The position numbers and the translations under genes were made by a program. DNA of 64,000 bases from Hahella sp018986435 (lineage in GTDB: Bacteria; Pseudomonadota; Gammaproteobacteria; Pseudomonadales; Oleiphilaceae), in contig NZ_CP192738.1 of NCBI RefSeq assembly GCF_050749805.1, forward strand, positions 2,046,001 through 2,110,000, in the 5' to 3' direction. The notes below the pieces were generated by a model. That model was given only the letters and a program-made list of their open reading frames with translations. It was not told the DNA's origin and searched no databases. This document shows, piece after piece, positions 16,684-26,158 of the stretch. The stretch's first letter is position 1, and each line of letters opens with the position of its first letter.

Positions 16684-17808
16684 TCAACGCCCCCAGACAG
16701 TGACAGAACCGTTTAATACCGCACTGTAGGCTTGAGCGGATAGGGCGTCGCGATAGCGATCGGCCCGGTTTTTCAATTCAGCGTTGTCGCTGGGGTGCTC
16801 CATGCACTTGCGCAACGCCTGCGCCATGGCGTTGACGTCGTCAACCGGCACCAGCGGGGCCAAACGACCCTGGTCCAGAATTTCATCCGGTCCGGAGGGG
16901 CAGTTGGTCGCCAATACGGGAACGCCTGTGGCCATGGCTTCCACCAGGACGTTGGGGCTTCCTTCAAACCTCGAAGACAGCACGAACAGGTCCGCCGCTT
17001 TCATTTCCGCTAAAGGATTGGCGGCGTAACCGGGCAGATCGACTTTTTCCGTCAGTTGCAGTTGGCCGACGAGCGCGCTCAACTCTTCACGTAGCTCGCC
17101 TTCGCCAAAGATGACCAGTTTCAGGTTGGCGATATCTGCGACTTGCGCAAAGGCGCGTATGAGCGTGTCGAACCCTTTTTGATGGCTGAGCCTACCCACT
17201 GCGACGACGACGCGCATGGCGGGATCTTGTAGCCACGGGTGGCTGGCGGGCTCGTCCATCATGGTAAGAACTTTGGCGGTTAATACCGGATTGGGCGCCA
17301 CGACAATGTCTTTGGGACGCAGCGACTCTGTCTCAATCAGATCGCGTGCGACGCCGCCGGATACCGCGATGATCGGGTTTGGCAGGCGACGATAAATTTT
17401 GGGGGCCAGCCAGTAGGTGAATTTCATCACCGCGCCAGTGTTGACCTTCTTGTCCAGGGAGTAGGTGTTGCGCTCGCTCACCACCAGACGACGCAGCATG
17501 CCGGTCATGGCGCAGGCCAGGGCGGCGGCCACGTTCACATGGGTCAGCGCGGATAGAATTCTATCTGGTCGCGCTTCACGCAAATAAGCCGCCAGTCTGG
17601 GCACGGAACTCAAGGTGCGCGGGGAGCCAAGCTCCACCAGCTTTACGGCTGAGGATAACTCCGCTTTGTTTACACCGCCCTCTGTCAGCAGGACCATGGT
17701 CACCGCTGTATTCTGTTCCGCCAACGCATTGGCGAGTCGCACCATCATTTTTTCGGCGCCGCCGCCCCGCAGGTCATGCAGGACGATGGCTACGCTTTGG
17801 GTTTTCAT
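16684..17808 (-). CDS. Family 4 glycosyltransferase
   Basis: 374 residues with a GT-B fold. The N-terminal acceptor domain starts VAIVLHDLRGGGAEKMMVRL. The C-terminal donor domain has VAVGRLSHQKGFDTLIRAF, VIFGEGELREEL, LPGYAANPLAEMKAADLFVL and the EX7E motif region SRFEGSPNVLVEAMATGVPV. It is a retaining transferase using a nucleotide sugar. The start overlaps the stop of the fused GT26-GT4 gene as ATGA, so translation is coupled; the two GT4 modules are similar in layout and may add consecutive sugars. Confidence 0.92.
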   Translation of the reverse strand: MKTQSVAIVLHDLRGGGAEKMMVRLANALAEQNTAVTMVLLTEGGVNKAELSSAVKLVELGSPRTLSSVPRLAAYLREARPDRILSALTHVNVAAALACAMTGMLRRLVVSERNTYSLDKKVNTGAVMKFTYWLAPKIYRRLPNPIIAVSGGVARDLIETESLRPKDIVVAPNPVLTAKVLTMMDEPASHPWLQDPAMRVVVAVGRLSHQKGFDTLIRAFAQVADIANLKLVIFGEGELREELSALVGQLQLTEKVDLPGYAANPLAEMKAADLFVLSSRFEGSPNVLVEAMATGVPVLATNCPSGPDEILDQGRLAPLVPVDDVNAMAQALRKCMEHPSDNAELKNRADRYRDALSAQAYSAVLNGSVTVWGR

Positions 17809-19667
17809 GCCATCCGCTCTCCGAACAGCTTGATGTAAGCGTCGGCGGCGTCAGCGTAACGGTATTTGCTCACCGCTTCCGCTTCAGGCGCTATGGGCGT
17901 TGTTAAGTTATCAACGATGGCTTGCGCCAATGCAGTCGGGTTCTGGTTGGGCGCCAGGCCGCCGTAACGACCATTGTCCAGCAATTCACGGGGGCCGGTT
18001 TCACAGTCGCTGGAAACCACTGGCACGCCCAAGGCGATGGCTTCCACCAATGCGGTAGGCAGGCCTTCATGGCGAGACGACATGACAAACAGTTTGGCGT
18101 GCTTGATGATCGCGTATGGATTTGGAGTGAAACCGTAGAAAATCACTTTGTCGGTCAGTCCGAGATCCGCCGCCTGCTTCTCCAGGGCTGCGCGGTCATC
18201 GCCTTCGCCCACGATAACCAGCCTGGGTAATGCAGGCTGTATAGTCAGCGCTTGTTTGTAAGCGTCCAGAAGCAAATCGAAGCCTTTCTGTTCACACAAT
18301 CTGCCCACTGCGCAGAGATAGTCGCCCTGTATCGGTGCGGACTCTTCCGCCAAGGTAAATATACGCTCATCAATAATCGGGTTGGCCCGCGCTACGACCT
18401 TGTTACGGTTATAGGGCAGGAACGCCTTGATTTGGTGCGCGAGATCTTCTGAGACAGTAACGATGCGACTGCGGGTCAGCGCGTACATGCAATACAGTGC
18501 TTTGATGCTGCGCGGCGCCAGCTTTTGGTCTGAAACGTCAAAGGCGCAATGGCGGGTGAACAGCTTCATGACTCGGGGCAAAAACATGAGCGCAATCAGA
18601 CTGATCAGGTTGGCGGTCTCTTTTGATGAGATAACCACGCCAATGCGATTATTCTTCACATGACGGCGAAATCTCAAAAATTCGCCGATAAGTTTAAGCG
18701 GGCTCTTGCGACTTGGCTCCACCAAGGTGACGGGCCAATCTTGGCGTAATTGACTGATGTCTTCTTCTTTGGAAAAGAACACATAAAACTCGGGATCGTA
18801 TCCCTGGGCTTTTAAACTGGTGGCCAGATTGGCGGATACGCGCTCCACGCCGCCGCCTTTGGAGAACGTCTTCAGCAGAAACAGCACTTTCTTGCTTTCC
18901 GTATCTCTGTCGCCGCGGTAGCGGTTTTTATAGGCCAGATAAATCGTATGAGGATTAGTGATCAAGTAACGCCAGAACAGTTTGCGTGGGTTGAGGACCA
19001 TGCGGTGCACCCACTCCAGACCGTTGTTCTGCACCCATTCCGGCGCTCTTTTATAGTGTCCGGTTAAAAAGTTGTAGCAACCGCCGCAGCTGATCACCAC
19101 CGGTACTTTCAATCTGTCTTTGTGGCGAATACAGAACTCTTGCTCTTTGGGTTTGCCCAGACCAACCCAAAGCACGTCTGCGCCGGACTGGTTGATTTCC
19201 TCCACGATGTTCAATTCGTCCGCCGCTGAGAAATAACCGTCGCGTACGCCTACGATTTCTGCGTTGGCGTAGGTGTCGCTGTAGATTTTCGCCGCCTGTT
19301 CCACAACGTCCTTGAGGCCGCCTAAAAAGAAATGCTTGAGAGTAGGGGCGTAGTGAACCGGGATGTCGTGAATCATGTCAGTAGTGGCCGAACGTTCGGC
19401 GATAGGACGTTCGGAGAACCAGCGGGACAAGGTTACGACGCTTTGTCCATCCGCATGCACCAGATCGACATTGTTCATCAGTTCAAGGTAAGCGGGGTCG
19501 GAGCCCGCCAATGAAATCGCTTGCCCATTCGAGGAGAAAATCAAAAACGCCGACTGGTCCGGAGTGTAGTTTTGGCAGATTTCCCCCACCAGCAACGCGA
19601 GTTGTTTGCGGTCGAGACAACTGGTCCTGATTCCGCCGACGTTGGTGGTTGTGGCTTCGTTAAGCAT
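17805..19667 (-). CDS. Fused WecG/TagA-type (GT26) and GT4 glycosyltransferase
   Basis: 620 residues carrying two complete enzymes. Residues about 15-240 are the WecG/TagA/CpsF family: NVDLVHADGQSVVTLSRWF, VGVRDGYFS, VLWVGLGKPKEQEFCIRHK and WVHRMVLNPRKLFWRYL. Residues about 258-610 are a GT4 enzyme: KTFSKGGGVERVSANLAT, AVGRLCEQKGFDLLLDAY and SSRHEGLPTALVEAIALGVP. GT26 members usually add ManNAc, ManNAcA or glucose as the second sugar on the lipid carrier. Fusion to a GT4 would add the next sugar on the same polypeptide. The reading frame is continuous with no sign of frameshift. It overlaps the next GT4 gene by 4 bp. Confidence 0.9.
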   Translation of the reverse strand: MLNEATTTNVGGIRTSCLDRKQLALLVGEICQNYTPDQSAFLIFSSNGQAISLAGSDPAYLELMNNVDLVHADGQSVVTLSRWFSERPIAERSATTDMIHDIPVHYAPTLKHFFLGGLKDVVEQAAKIYSDTYANAEIVGVRDGYFSAADELNIVEEINQSGADVLWVGLGKPKEQEFCIRHKDRLKVPVVISCGGCYNFLTGHYKRAPEWVQNNGLEWVHRMVLNPRKLFWRYLITNPHTIYLAYKNRYRGDRDTESKKVLFLLKTFSKGGGVERVSANLATSLKAQGYDPEFYVFFSKEEDISQLRQDWPVTLVEPSRKSPLKLIGEFLRFRRHVKNNRIGVVISSKETANLISLIALMFLPRVMKLFTRHCAFDVSDQKLAPRSIKALYCMYALTRSRIVTVSEDLAHQIKAFLPYNRNKVVARANPIIDERIFTLAEESAPIQGDYLCAVGRLCEQKGFDLLLDAYKQALTIQPALPRLVIVGEGDDRAALEKQAADLGLTDKVIFYGFTPNPYAIIKHAKLFVMSSRHEGLPTALVEAIALGVPVVSSDCETGPRELLDNGRYGGLAPNQNPTALAQAIVDNLTTPIAPEAEAVSKYRYADAADAYIKLFGERMA

Positions 19668-19790
19668 TCTGACAGTCCCTTAAAACTTTGAGATCAATAA
19701 TCTGGTGTTTGAGTTAATAACAAGCCGGTGTCGCCGCCCTGAGGCGAACCGCGCCCACGTCGCCGTTACAGGCGGCGTGGGCGTATACGA

Positions 19791-21128
19791 CTAGCGAGCG
19801 ATGCTGAGACCGCGGCCGATGCCGTAGTAATCCAGTCCGTACTTTTTCACGGTTTCAGGATCGTATAAGTTTCTACCGTCGAAAATGACCGGGCTCTGCA
19901 ATGTTTGTTTGATCATTGCAAAGTCCGCCGCTCGGAAAGACTTCCATTCGGTGCAGATCACCAGCGCGTCGGCGCCTTGCAGCGCGGATTCTTTGGTGCC
20001 CACCAGAGACAGGTCGTCGCGGGCGCCGTAAATACGCTGGGTTTCTTCCATGGCTTCCGGGTCATATGCGCGGACTTTCGCGCCTGCGCGCCACAGTGCT
20101 TCCATCAGCACGCGGCTGGAGGCTTCGCGCATGTCGTCGGTATTGGGCTTGAAAGACAGTCCCCATAACGCGATGGTTTTGCCTTCCAGCTTGTGATCAA
20201 AATAGGCGCTGACTTTTTTGAACAACGTTTCTTTCTGACGGTAGTTGACCGACTCCACCGCCTTCAACAACTGTGCGTCGAAATCGATGCTGTCTGCGGC
20301 GCGAACCATGGCTTGCACGTCTTTAGGGAAGCAGGAGCCGCCGTAGCCGCAGCCTGGGTAGATAAAGTGGTAACCGATACGTGGGTCAGATCCGATGCCT
20401 TTACGTACGTTTTCTATATCCGCACCGAGCTTTTCCGCCAGATTGGCGATTTCATTCATGAAGCTGATTTTCGTCGCCAGCATGCAGTTGGCGGCGTATT
20501 TTGTCAGTTCAGCCGAGCGTACGTCCATAACAATCATACGATCATGGTTACGGTTGAAGGGCGCATAGAGTTCGCGCAGCTTTTCGACGGACCCTGGATT
20601 CTCAGAGCCTACAACGATGCGATCAGGCTTCATGCAGTCGGTGACCGCCGCGCCTTCCTTCAGGAACTCAGGGTTGGAGGCGACGTCGAAGTCAATGTTT
20701 TCGCCACGCTCGCTCAATTTCGCAGCGATGGCGGCGCTTACTTTGTCCGCGGTGCCGACTGGAACGGTGCTTTTGTTGATCACCAGCTTTGGCGAGGTCA
20801 TGTAGCTGGCGATGGTGGCGGCGACGCCCAGAACATATTTGAGGTCCGCGGAGCCGTCTTCATCCGGCGGCGTGCCGACAGCGATGAACTGAATTTCAGC
20901 ATGCTCGACGCCCAACTTGGCGTCTGTCGTAAATTTTAGCCGGCCCGCTTCAAAGTTAGCCTCTACGATAGGCGTCAGACCGGGTTCGTAAATTGGAATG
21001 ATCCCCTTCTTCAGGTTCTCAACTTTCGCCTCGTCGACATCGACGCACATTACATCGTGTCCGACATCGGCAAGCACGGCCGCCTGAACAAGGCCTACAT
21101 AACCGATTCCAAATACTGTTACTTTCAA
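19791..21128 (-). CDS. ugd: UDP-glucose 6-dehydrogenase
   Basis: 445 residues. The N-terminal Rossmann fold reads VTVFGIGYVGLVQAAVLADV. The active site is YPGCGYGGSCFPKDVQAM (catalytic Cys near residue 262), and the C-terminal UDP-binding domain has WGLSFKPNTDDMREASS. It oxidises UDP-glucose twice with NAD to UDP-glucuronate, supplying uronic acid to the polymer. It is the first gene of the minus-strand operon, with AAGGAGA before the ATG. A 123-bp gap follows before the fused glycosyltransferase gene, leaving room for an internal promoter. Confidence 0.95.
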   Translation of the reverse strand: MKVTVFGIGYVGLVQAAVLADVGHDVMCVDVDEAKVENLKKGIIPIYEPGLTPIVEANFEAGRLKFTTDAKLGVEHAEIQFIAVGTPPDEDGSADLKYVLGVAATIASYMTSPKLVINKSTVPVGTADKVSAAIAAKLSERGENIDFDVASNPEFLKEGAAVTDCMKPDRIVVGSENPGSVEKLRELYAPFNRNHDRMIVMDVRSAELTKYAANCMLATKISFMNEIANLAEKLGADIENVRKGIGSDPRIGYHFIYPGCGYGGSCFPKDVQAMVRAADSIDFDAQLLKAVESVNYRQKETLFKKVSAYFDHKLEGKTIALWGLSFKPNTDDMREASSRVLMEALWRAGAKVRAYDPEAMEETQRIYGARDDLSLVGTKESALQGADALVICTEWKSFRAADFAMIKQTLQSPVIFDGRNLYDPETVKKYGLDYYGIGRGLSIAR

Positions 21129-21898
21129 TTCTCTTCTCCTTGAAGATTAATTCAGCAATTGGCTGTTTTTTGTATTCGGCGGCGCGCAAATAATATTCGA
21201 CATTCCGCTTAAATGAAGACTTACAAAAAATACGCCAGATTTATTACAGGTTTTACTTACAGCATGAAATTGTTCATTAATCGCACCCCGGAATAGTAGA
21301 GTCGGGGTTGTATCAGGTTGAGGCCGCCATAAAATTGCTTAAAGAATTTGAGATGTAAACTCTTTTTGCATCAAAATGGAGCCCCAGAGAATACATTCTG
21401 TCGCGACCGCTCCTCTTTGGGGCGGCGCGGGGCCTGTAGCCGCCGTAACCAAGCTGTAATACGCGAAGATACATTAAATTCCTTTCATGAAATGAAATTG
21501 TCTTTCCGAAACATTATTGTGTTAAAAGCTGCTTCACGGACGAATACAGACCCCTATTACAATACCAGAAGTAATGCCATGTTATTTATAGAACTTTTTG
21601 GCTAGTACAAAGGAAATATATGTGTGTGTTTCCGGCATTTTATACGTATAGGAGTACATTCTTGCTGAATTTTATAAGGTTTCATCCGTATTAAACGATA
21701 TAATGCGACCCACTCACAGAAGTGGAACCTTATAAAATTTTTCATAATGAACTTAAGAGTGGACATGTTTTAATGCGCGCGGCGTTTTTTTGCCGCAGGC
21801 ATGCTTCCTGCTTAGTCATCTGATGATCAAGACGAAACGAATTATCATGTTTTTCTTAAGTGCTAACAATCTCAAGTAATGCTAAAGGACTATGAAGA
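21129..21898. other. Divergent promoter region of the two exopolysaccharide operons
   Basis: 770 bp of AT-rich DNA with no supported gene. It contains ACCCCG/CGGGGT arms near 21284-21308, the paired inverted motif at 21669-21738, a hairpin around a T7 loop (GCGGC/GCCGC near 21779-21796) directly followed by GCAGG/CCTGC (21794-21810), and a 9-bp half-site GAAACATTA at 21508-21516. The last two hairpins would lie in the leader of the export operon. Confidence 0.5.
21669..21738. promoter_or_regulatory. Paired inverted 16-bp motif, copy B
   Basis: ATTTTATAAGGTTTCA (21669-21684) faces TGGAACCTTATAAAAT (21723-21738), complementary at 15 of 16 positions, with a 38-bp spacer. The left arm matches copy A (8823-8838) at 14 of 16 positions. 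It ends 160 bp before the EpsL-like gene. Confidence 0.6.
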
Positions 21899-23185
21899 AT
21901 GACAGTTGGCGGTAGTACCAAATCTAAACTTCTTTTTAACTTTAACAAGCATATAAAAAAATCCGTCCGCGATCGTCGCGGCGAGCTTCGTATTTTGGCT
22001 GCCTGCATCGCCGCACTGAGCGGCTCTTCGGCGTGGGCGGCTGCGGAGCCGTTTTCTTTCTCCGCCGGGCCAGTCAATGTTTACCCACAGGTGAAGGTGG
22101 AAGAAAAGTATAACGATAACATCTATCTGCAGAAGGACGACAAGAAAGAGTCCTTTGTCACTATCGTCTCCACCGGCGTGATGCTGGAGGCGCTGAAAGG
22201 CGATGATAGCTACTATCTCGGATACAAAATGAGTTCGGGCAGTTACGCCAGCGCCCACACCGACGACTACATCGACCATTTCGTCAACGGCAAGGCGTTC
22301 TGGACCCTGAACCATCGCAACACGCTGGAGTTGCTGGGTCGTTTTGAAGCAGGGCATGAAGATCGGGGCACCGGTATTAAGCAGGGCCCTGACGTGGCGC
22401 CACTGGAAGACCTGATTGAGTATGATCGCTCCGCCGCTGCGTTGACCTATACTTTCGGCTCCAAGACCTCTGATGGCCGCCTGACGCTGAAGCTGGCTGG
22501 CGCACAGACTGAATACACCAATCAGCGGGACGAAACCCGTCTGCGTGATCGCCGCACTCTCGAAACCGGAGCTGGCTTTTTCTGGCGGGTGGGGAACAAG
22601 ACCGGTCTGGTGCTGGATGTGTCGCGGACACACACGGATTACATGAATGACCCGTCTCCTGCAGATGGCGCAGGCGGCAGCAAAGACAGCGATTACTACA
22701 AGTTTTTAGCCGGAGTTTCCTGGGCCGCTACGGATATCACCAAGGCCACGTTTAAAGTCGGCCGCGCGGAAAAACGTTTTGAAGATGAAAGTCGCGAAGA
22801 CTTTTCCGGCGCCAGTTGGGAGACCATTGTCGATTGGGCGTTGAAGCCGTATTCAAAGCTGCGTTTCACTGTAGAGCGTAGCGCTGAGGAGTCTTATGGA
22901 AGAGGCGACTTTATTGACGAGAAGCGCGTTGGCGCATCCTGGACCCACAACTGGAACGATCGGATTACGAGCAAGGTCGCATACAACTGGACCCGCGATG
23001 TGTACGAAAATGACCCAGAGTCCCGTAAGGACGATACCTCCGAAGCGACGCTGGCGTTGGATTACGCATTCAGGGAATGGTTGAACGTCGGCGCGTCATG
23101 GAACTTTAAAGACAGAGATTCAACATTGGACAGCTATTCGCATACACGCAATCTGGCGACCATATATGTTAATGCAGGGTTTTAA
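21899..23185 (+). CDS. EpsL-like outer-membrane barrel protein of polysaccharide export
   Basis: 428 residues. A long signal region ends SGSSAWAAAEPF (cleavage near residue 50). The mature part starts with NVYPQVKVEEKYNDNIYLQK, the hallmark opening of the EpsL / outer-membrane beta-barrel (BBP2-like) family found in exopolysaccharide loci with PEP-CTERM systems. The rest is alternating beta strands with acidic turns, and the protein ends in TIYVNAGF. It probably forms the outer-membrane part of the export route or helps retain polymer. It is the first gene of a plus-strand trio (59 bp to the next gene). AAAGGA lies about 9 nt before the ATG. Confidence 0.82.
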   Translation: MTVGGSTKSKLLFNFNKHIKKSVRDRRGELRILAACIAALSGSSAWAAAEPFSFSAGPVNVYPQVKVEEKYNDNIYLQKDDKKESFVTIVSTGVMLEALKGDDSYYLGYKMSSGSYASAHTDDYIDHFVNGKAFWTLNHRNTLELLGRFEAGHEDRGTGIKQGPDVAPLEDLIEYDRSAAALTYTFGSKTSDGRLTLKLAGAQTEYTNQRDETRLRDRRTLETGAGFFWRVGNKTGLVLDVSRTHTDYMNDPSPADGAGGSKDSDYYKFLAGVSWAATDITKATFKVGRAEKRFEDESREDFSGASWETIVDWALKPYSKLRFTVERSAEESYGRGDFIDEKRVGASWTHNWNDRITSKVAYNWTRDVYENDPESRKDDTSEATLALDYAFREWLNVGASWNFKDRDSTLDSYSHTRNLATIYVNAGF

Positions 23186-23244
23186 AGTTAAATGCGGATA
23201 AAGTATCTTGTTCGTGTCGAAATTTATACAGGTGTGGTGTTTGG

Positions 23245-23820
23245 ATGAATCATTACAGGAAGCATTGGGTAGCCATGGTCAGCGGTGTGTTTCTATCCGC
23301 TTTGATGCTGCTGGCTTCAATATTGATTCCGGCGCAACGGAGTTTTGCGGAAGAGGGGTTGTCTGAGTATACGCTTGGCTCAGGAGATTATGTGCGTGTT
23401 CAAGTGTATGGCGAAAGCGATTTGACGCTGGAGGCGCGGCTCAGCGATGCAGGTACGGTCTCTTATCCCTTTTTGGGCGAGATTAAGGTGCTTGGTTTGA
23501 CGGTGAGTCGATTGCAGGAGCTTATCGCAAATGGTTTGAGGGACGGGTATTTGGTCGATCCCAAGGTCAGCGTCACCATATTGGAGTACAGGAAGTTTTT
23601 TATTAACGGCGAAGTAAAGAATCCGGGCGGATTTTCCTATCAGCCCGGGCTGACCGTGCGTAAGGCTGCGTCATTGGCCGGCGGTTTCACCAACCGCGCA
23701 AACAAGAACAAGATTTTTATCATTACCGAAAACGATCCGAATCAAACCCAGCGTCCCGCGGACCAGAGCACGCGCGTGCATCCAGGGGACATTATTATTG
23801 TGGAAGAGAGTTTCTTTTAA
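23245..23820 (+). CDS. Short Wza-like polysaccharide export protein
   Basis: 191 residues with a signal peptide (hydrophobic 10-30, cleavage near SFA-EEG). YTLGSGDYVRVQVYGESDLT opens the Poly_export domain, and FINGEVKNPGGFSYQPGLTV followed by RKAASLAGGFT is one SLBB domain. Full Wza (about 360-380 residues) has further SLBB domains and a C-terminal helix that crosses the outer membrane. This protein has neither and no lipobox Cys, so it is a periplasmic ring component and must rely on the neighbouring barrel for the outer-membrane passage (inference). The stop codon directly abuts the ATG of the kinase gene. Confidence 0.88.
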   Translation: MNHYRKHWVAMVSGVFLSALMLLASILIPAQRSFAEEGLSEYTLGSGDYVRVQVYGESDLTLEARLSDAGTVSYPFLGEIKVLGLTVSRLQELIANGLRDGYLVDPKVSVTILEYRKFFINGEVKNPGGFSYQPGLTVRKAASLAGGFTNRANKNKIFIITENDPNQTQRPADQSTRVHPGDIIIVEESFF

Positions 23821-26109
23821 ATGGATAACTTAAGATCAACGCCGCCGCGACATCTGGCGGACACGCCCGGCGACAAAGAGATCATCGATCTTCGACGTTA
23901 TTGGAACGCTATTCTTGAATACAAGTGGGGCATCGTGTTTCTGGTCTTGCTGGCGGGCGGCGCCGGCTATGTGGCGCTCAAGTACATCAAGCCGATGTAT
24001 CAGGCGACCACCACTGTACTGATCGAAAACAACCAGCCTAAAGTTATTAACATTCAGGATGTATATGGCCTGAACAGCAATAACCAGGAATACCTGCAAA
24101 CCCAATACGAGATCCTGCGTTCCCGCAGTCTGGCCGAAGAAGTGGTGAAGCGGCTGGAGTTGGTCAATATGCCGGAGTTTGATCCATTCCGCCAAAAGGC
24201 TTTCAACTGGAAAGAGTGGGTGCCGCTGGAGCAGATTGAGTCTGTGTGGCCATTTGAACCTGAAACGCTCGACTTCCTGCGCATCAATAAGAAACCGCTG
24301 TCTGAAAAGGCCAAGTTTGAAGCCGTTGTCGGCATATTTATGTCGCGGTTAACGATTGATCCTGTGCGCAATACTCAGTTGGTGAAAGTTCGGTTTGACG
24401 CCAGAGATCCCAAGGTGGCGGCGTTGATCTCCAATGCTACGGCGACGCAGTTTATTGAAAGTCATCTGGCGGCGAAAATGGCGCTGACGGAGAAGGCGAC
24501 CATGTGGCTGGGCGAGAGTTTGGAAGGGTTGCGTGAGAAGCTGCGTGAGTCGGAGAAGCGTCTGCAGGAGTTCCGTGAGGCTGAGAAACTGGTGGACGTA
24601 AGAGGGGTTAAAACCCTGAACGCGGAAGAGCTGTCCAAACTGACCGAACGTAATGTTGAAGCGCGTCGGGTGCGTATGGAAGCCGCCAACGTGTACCAGC
24701 AGATGACTATTTTTGGCGAAACGCCGCCTCCTGAATATCTGTTGGAGTTGCCGGCTATTCTGGAGAACCCGTTGGTGCGTTCTCTAAAGGAAAGGCAGGA
24801 CGATGCTCAGCGTAAAGTCGATGAGCTGAGTAAGCGTTACGGCGAAAAGCACCCGAAAATGATTTCCGCGATGGCGGAGCTGAAGTCTATCAAATCAGAG
24901 TTGGAAACTCAGTTACAGCGTGCTGCGCGGGGCATTGAGTCCGCCTATAAGATTTCGGTGGAAAACGAGCGCTCTATCGCCAGACAGCTTGATCAGGCTA
25001 AGAACAGTTTGCAGGGCGTAAACCGGAAGGAGTTCCAGTTGCGTGAACTGGAAAGAGAGGTGGAGACCAACCGCAAGCTGTACGATCTGTTCATGTCGCG
25101 CGCTAAGGAAACTCACGAGGCGACAGGCTTGCAGGCGGCGCATGCGCGCATCATCGATTCCGCCATTCCGCCTGGCTCACCTTACAAGCCCAACAAGAAA
25201 ATGATCTTCCTTATGCTGATCATGGCCGGTTTTGGTTTGGGTATTGTGCGCGCTTTCATTCGTGACGCTCTGGATAACACTATTCGCAGTACTGCTGATA
25301 TCGAGGAGAAGTTCCGTCTGCCGGTATTGGGGCTGCTGCCATTAGTGAAAAGTAAGAAGTCGAAAGCGGCGTTTGAGGGTTTCCTGTCCTCTATGCATAG
25401 TCACTTTGCGGAATCTATTCGCAGCTTGCGCACGAGCTTGATTCTATCCCGTGTGGATCAGCCGTATAAGGTGATTCTGGTGACGTCTACGGTTCCGGGC
25501 GAGGGTAAGACCACCGTGGCGTTGAATCTGGCGGAAGCCCTAGGGCAGACCGAAAAAGTACTGTTGATAGATGGCGATATGCGCCGCTCTATGCTGGCCA
25601 AGTCGATTGGTTTGTCGCCAGACACGCCTGGGCTGTCTGACCTGGTGGCTGGCACTGCGGAAGTGGAGCACTGTCTGCACCGCCTCAATGGCACCAAGGC
25701 AAGTGTCTTGACGGCGGGGACGCAGCCCACTAATCCGTTGGAGATGATTTCCAGTAACCGTTTCCATTTGGTTCTGGCTGTTCTCAAGAAGCGTTATGAT
25801 CGCATTATCATCGACTCTGGGCCTACTCAGGCGGTGAGCGACTCGTTGGTATTGTCTTCTTATTCTGACGCGGTGGTTTATATCATCAGGTCTGAAGATA
25901 CGCCGGCGCCGCTCATTCAGAAAGGCATCAAGCGCTTGCGTGAAGTTAACGCCAACCTTGTCGGCGCGGTATTGAATCAGATTGATGTAGCGAAGCGTAA
26001 GAATCAGCATGAGTACATTCATTATTCTTCCTACAACACCTATCCGCTTAAGGAAACGAGTGTGACGGCGGCGAAAACCAAACGTCGGGTTGAGCCAACC
26101 GGAGTGTAG
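23821..26109 (+). CDS. Wzc-like chain-length regulator and tyrosine autokinase
   Basis: 762 residues. A Wzz domain (residues about 20-120, with membrane helix 38-58) is followed by a long coiled-coil periplasmic part (about 220-420) including the GNVR-like region EVETNRKLYDLFMSRAKE, and a second helix near 460-480. The cytoplasmic BY-kinase has Walker A VPGEGKTTVALNL (about 559), Walker A-prime LLIDGDMRR (about 582) and a C-terminal tyrosine cluster EYIHYSSYNTYP. It controls polymer length and export through cycles of autophosphorylation. No phosphatase (Wzb) gene is seen nearby. It starts immediately after the Wza-like stop, so the two are translationally coupled. Confidence 0.93.
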   Translation: MDNLRSTPPRHLADTPGDKEIIDLRRYWNAILEYKWGIVFLVLLAGGAGYVALKYIKPMYQATTTVLIENNQPKVINIQDVYGLNSNNQEYLQTQYEILRSRSLAEEVVKRLELVNMPEFDPFRQKAFNWKEWVPLEQIESVWPFEPETLDFLRINKKPLSEKAKFEAVVGIFMSRLTIDPVRNTQLVKVRFDARDPKVAALISNATATQFIESHLAAKMALTEKATMWLGESLEGLREKLRESEKRLQEFREAEKLVDVRGVKTLNAEELSKLTERNVEARRVRMEAANVYQQMTIFGETPPPEYLLELPAILENPLVRSLKERQDDAQRKVDELSKRYGEKHPKMISAMAELKSIKSELETQLQRAARGIESAYKISVENERSIARQLDQAKNSLQGVNRKEFQLRELEREVETNRKLYDLFMSRAKETHEATGLQAAHARIIDSAIPPGSPYKPNKKMIFLMLIMAGFGLGIVRAFIRDALDNTIRSTADIEEKFRLPVLGLLPLVKSKKSKAAFEGFLSSMHSHFAESIRSLRTSLILSRVDQPYKVILVTSTVPGEGKTTVALNLAEALGQTEKVLLIDGDMRRSMLAKSIGLSPDTPGLSDLVAGTAEVEHCLHRLNGTKASVLTAGTQPTNPLEMISSNRFHLVLAVLKKRYDRIIIDSGPTQAVSDSLVLSSYSDAVVYIIRSEDTPAPLIQKGIKRLREVNANLVGAVLNQIDVAKRKNQHEYIHYSSYNTYPLKETSVTAAKTKRRVEPTGV

Positions 26110-26132
26110 TTGCTCCAGTAACCTGAATCACG

Positions 26133-26158
26133 AAGCCCGCATATATGCGGGCTTTTTT
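26133..26158 (+). terminator. Rho-independent terminator of the export operon
   Basis: AAGCCCGCA TA TGCGGGCTT forms a stem (AAGCCCGCAT/ATGCGGGCTT) followed by TTTTTT, 24 bp after the kinase stop. Confidence 0.9.

Noticed and set aside
21216..21240. TGGCGTATTTTTTGTA on the minus strand upstream of ugd, near RpoN consensus
   Set aside because: The essential GC of the -12 element reads GT, so RpoN binding is unlikely.
21348..21605. 85-residue frame in the divergent promoter region
   Set aside because: No ribosome-binding site, no family features, and it covers regulatory DNA.
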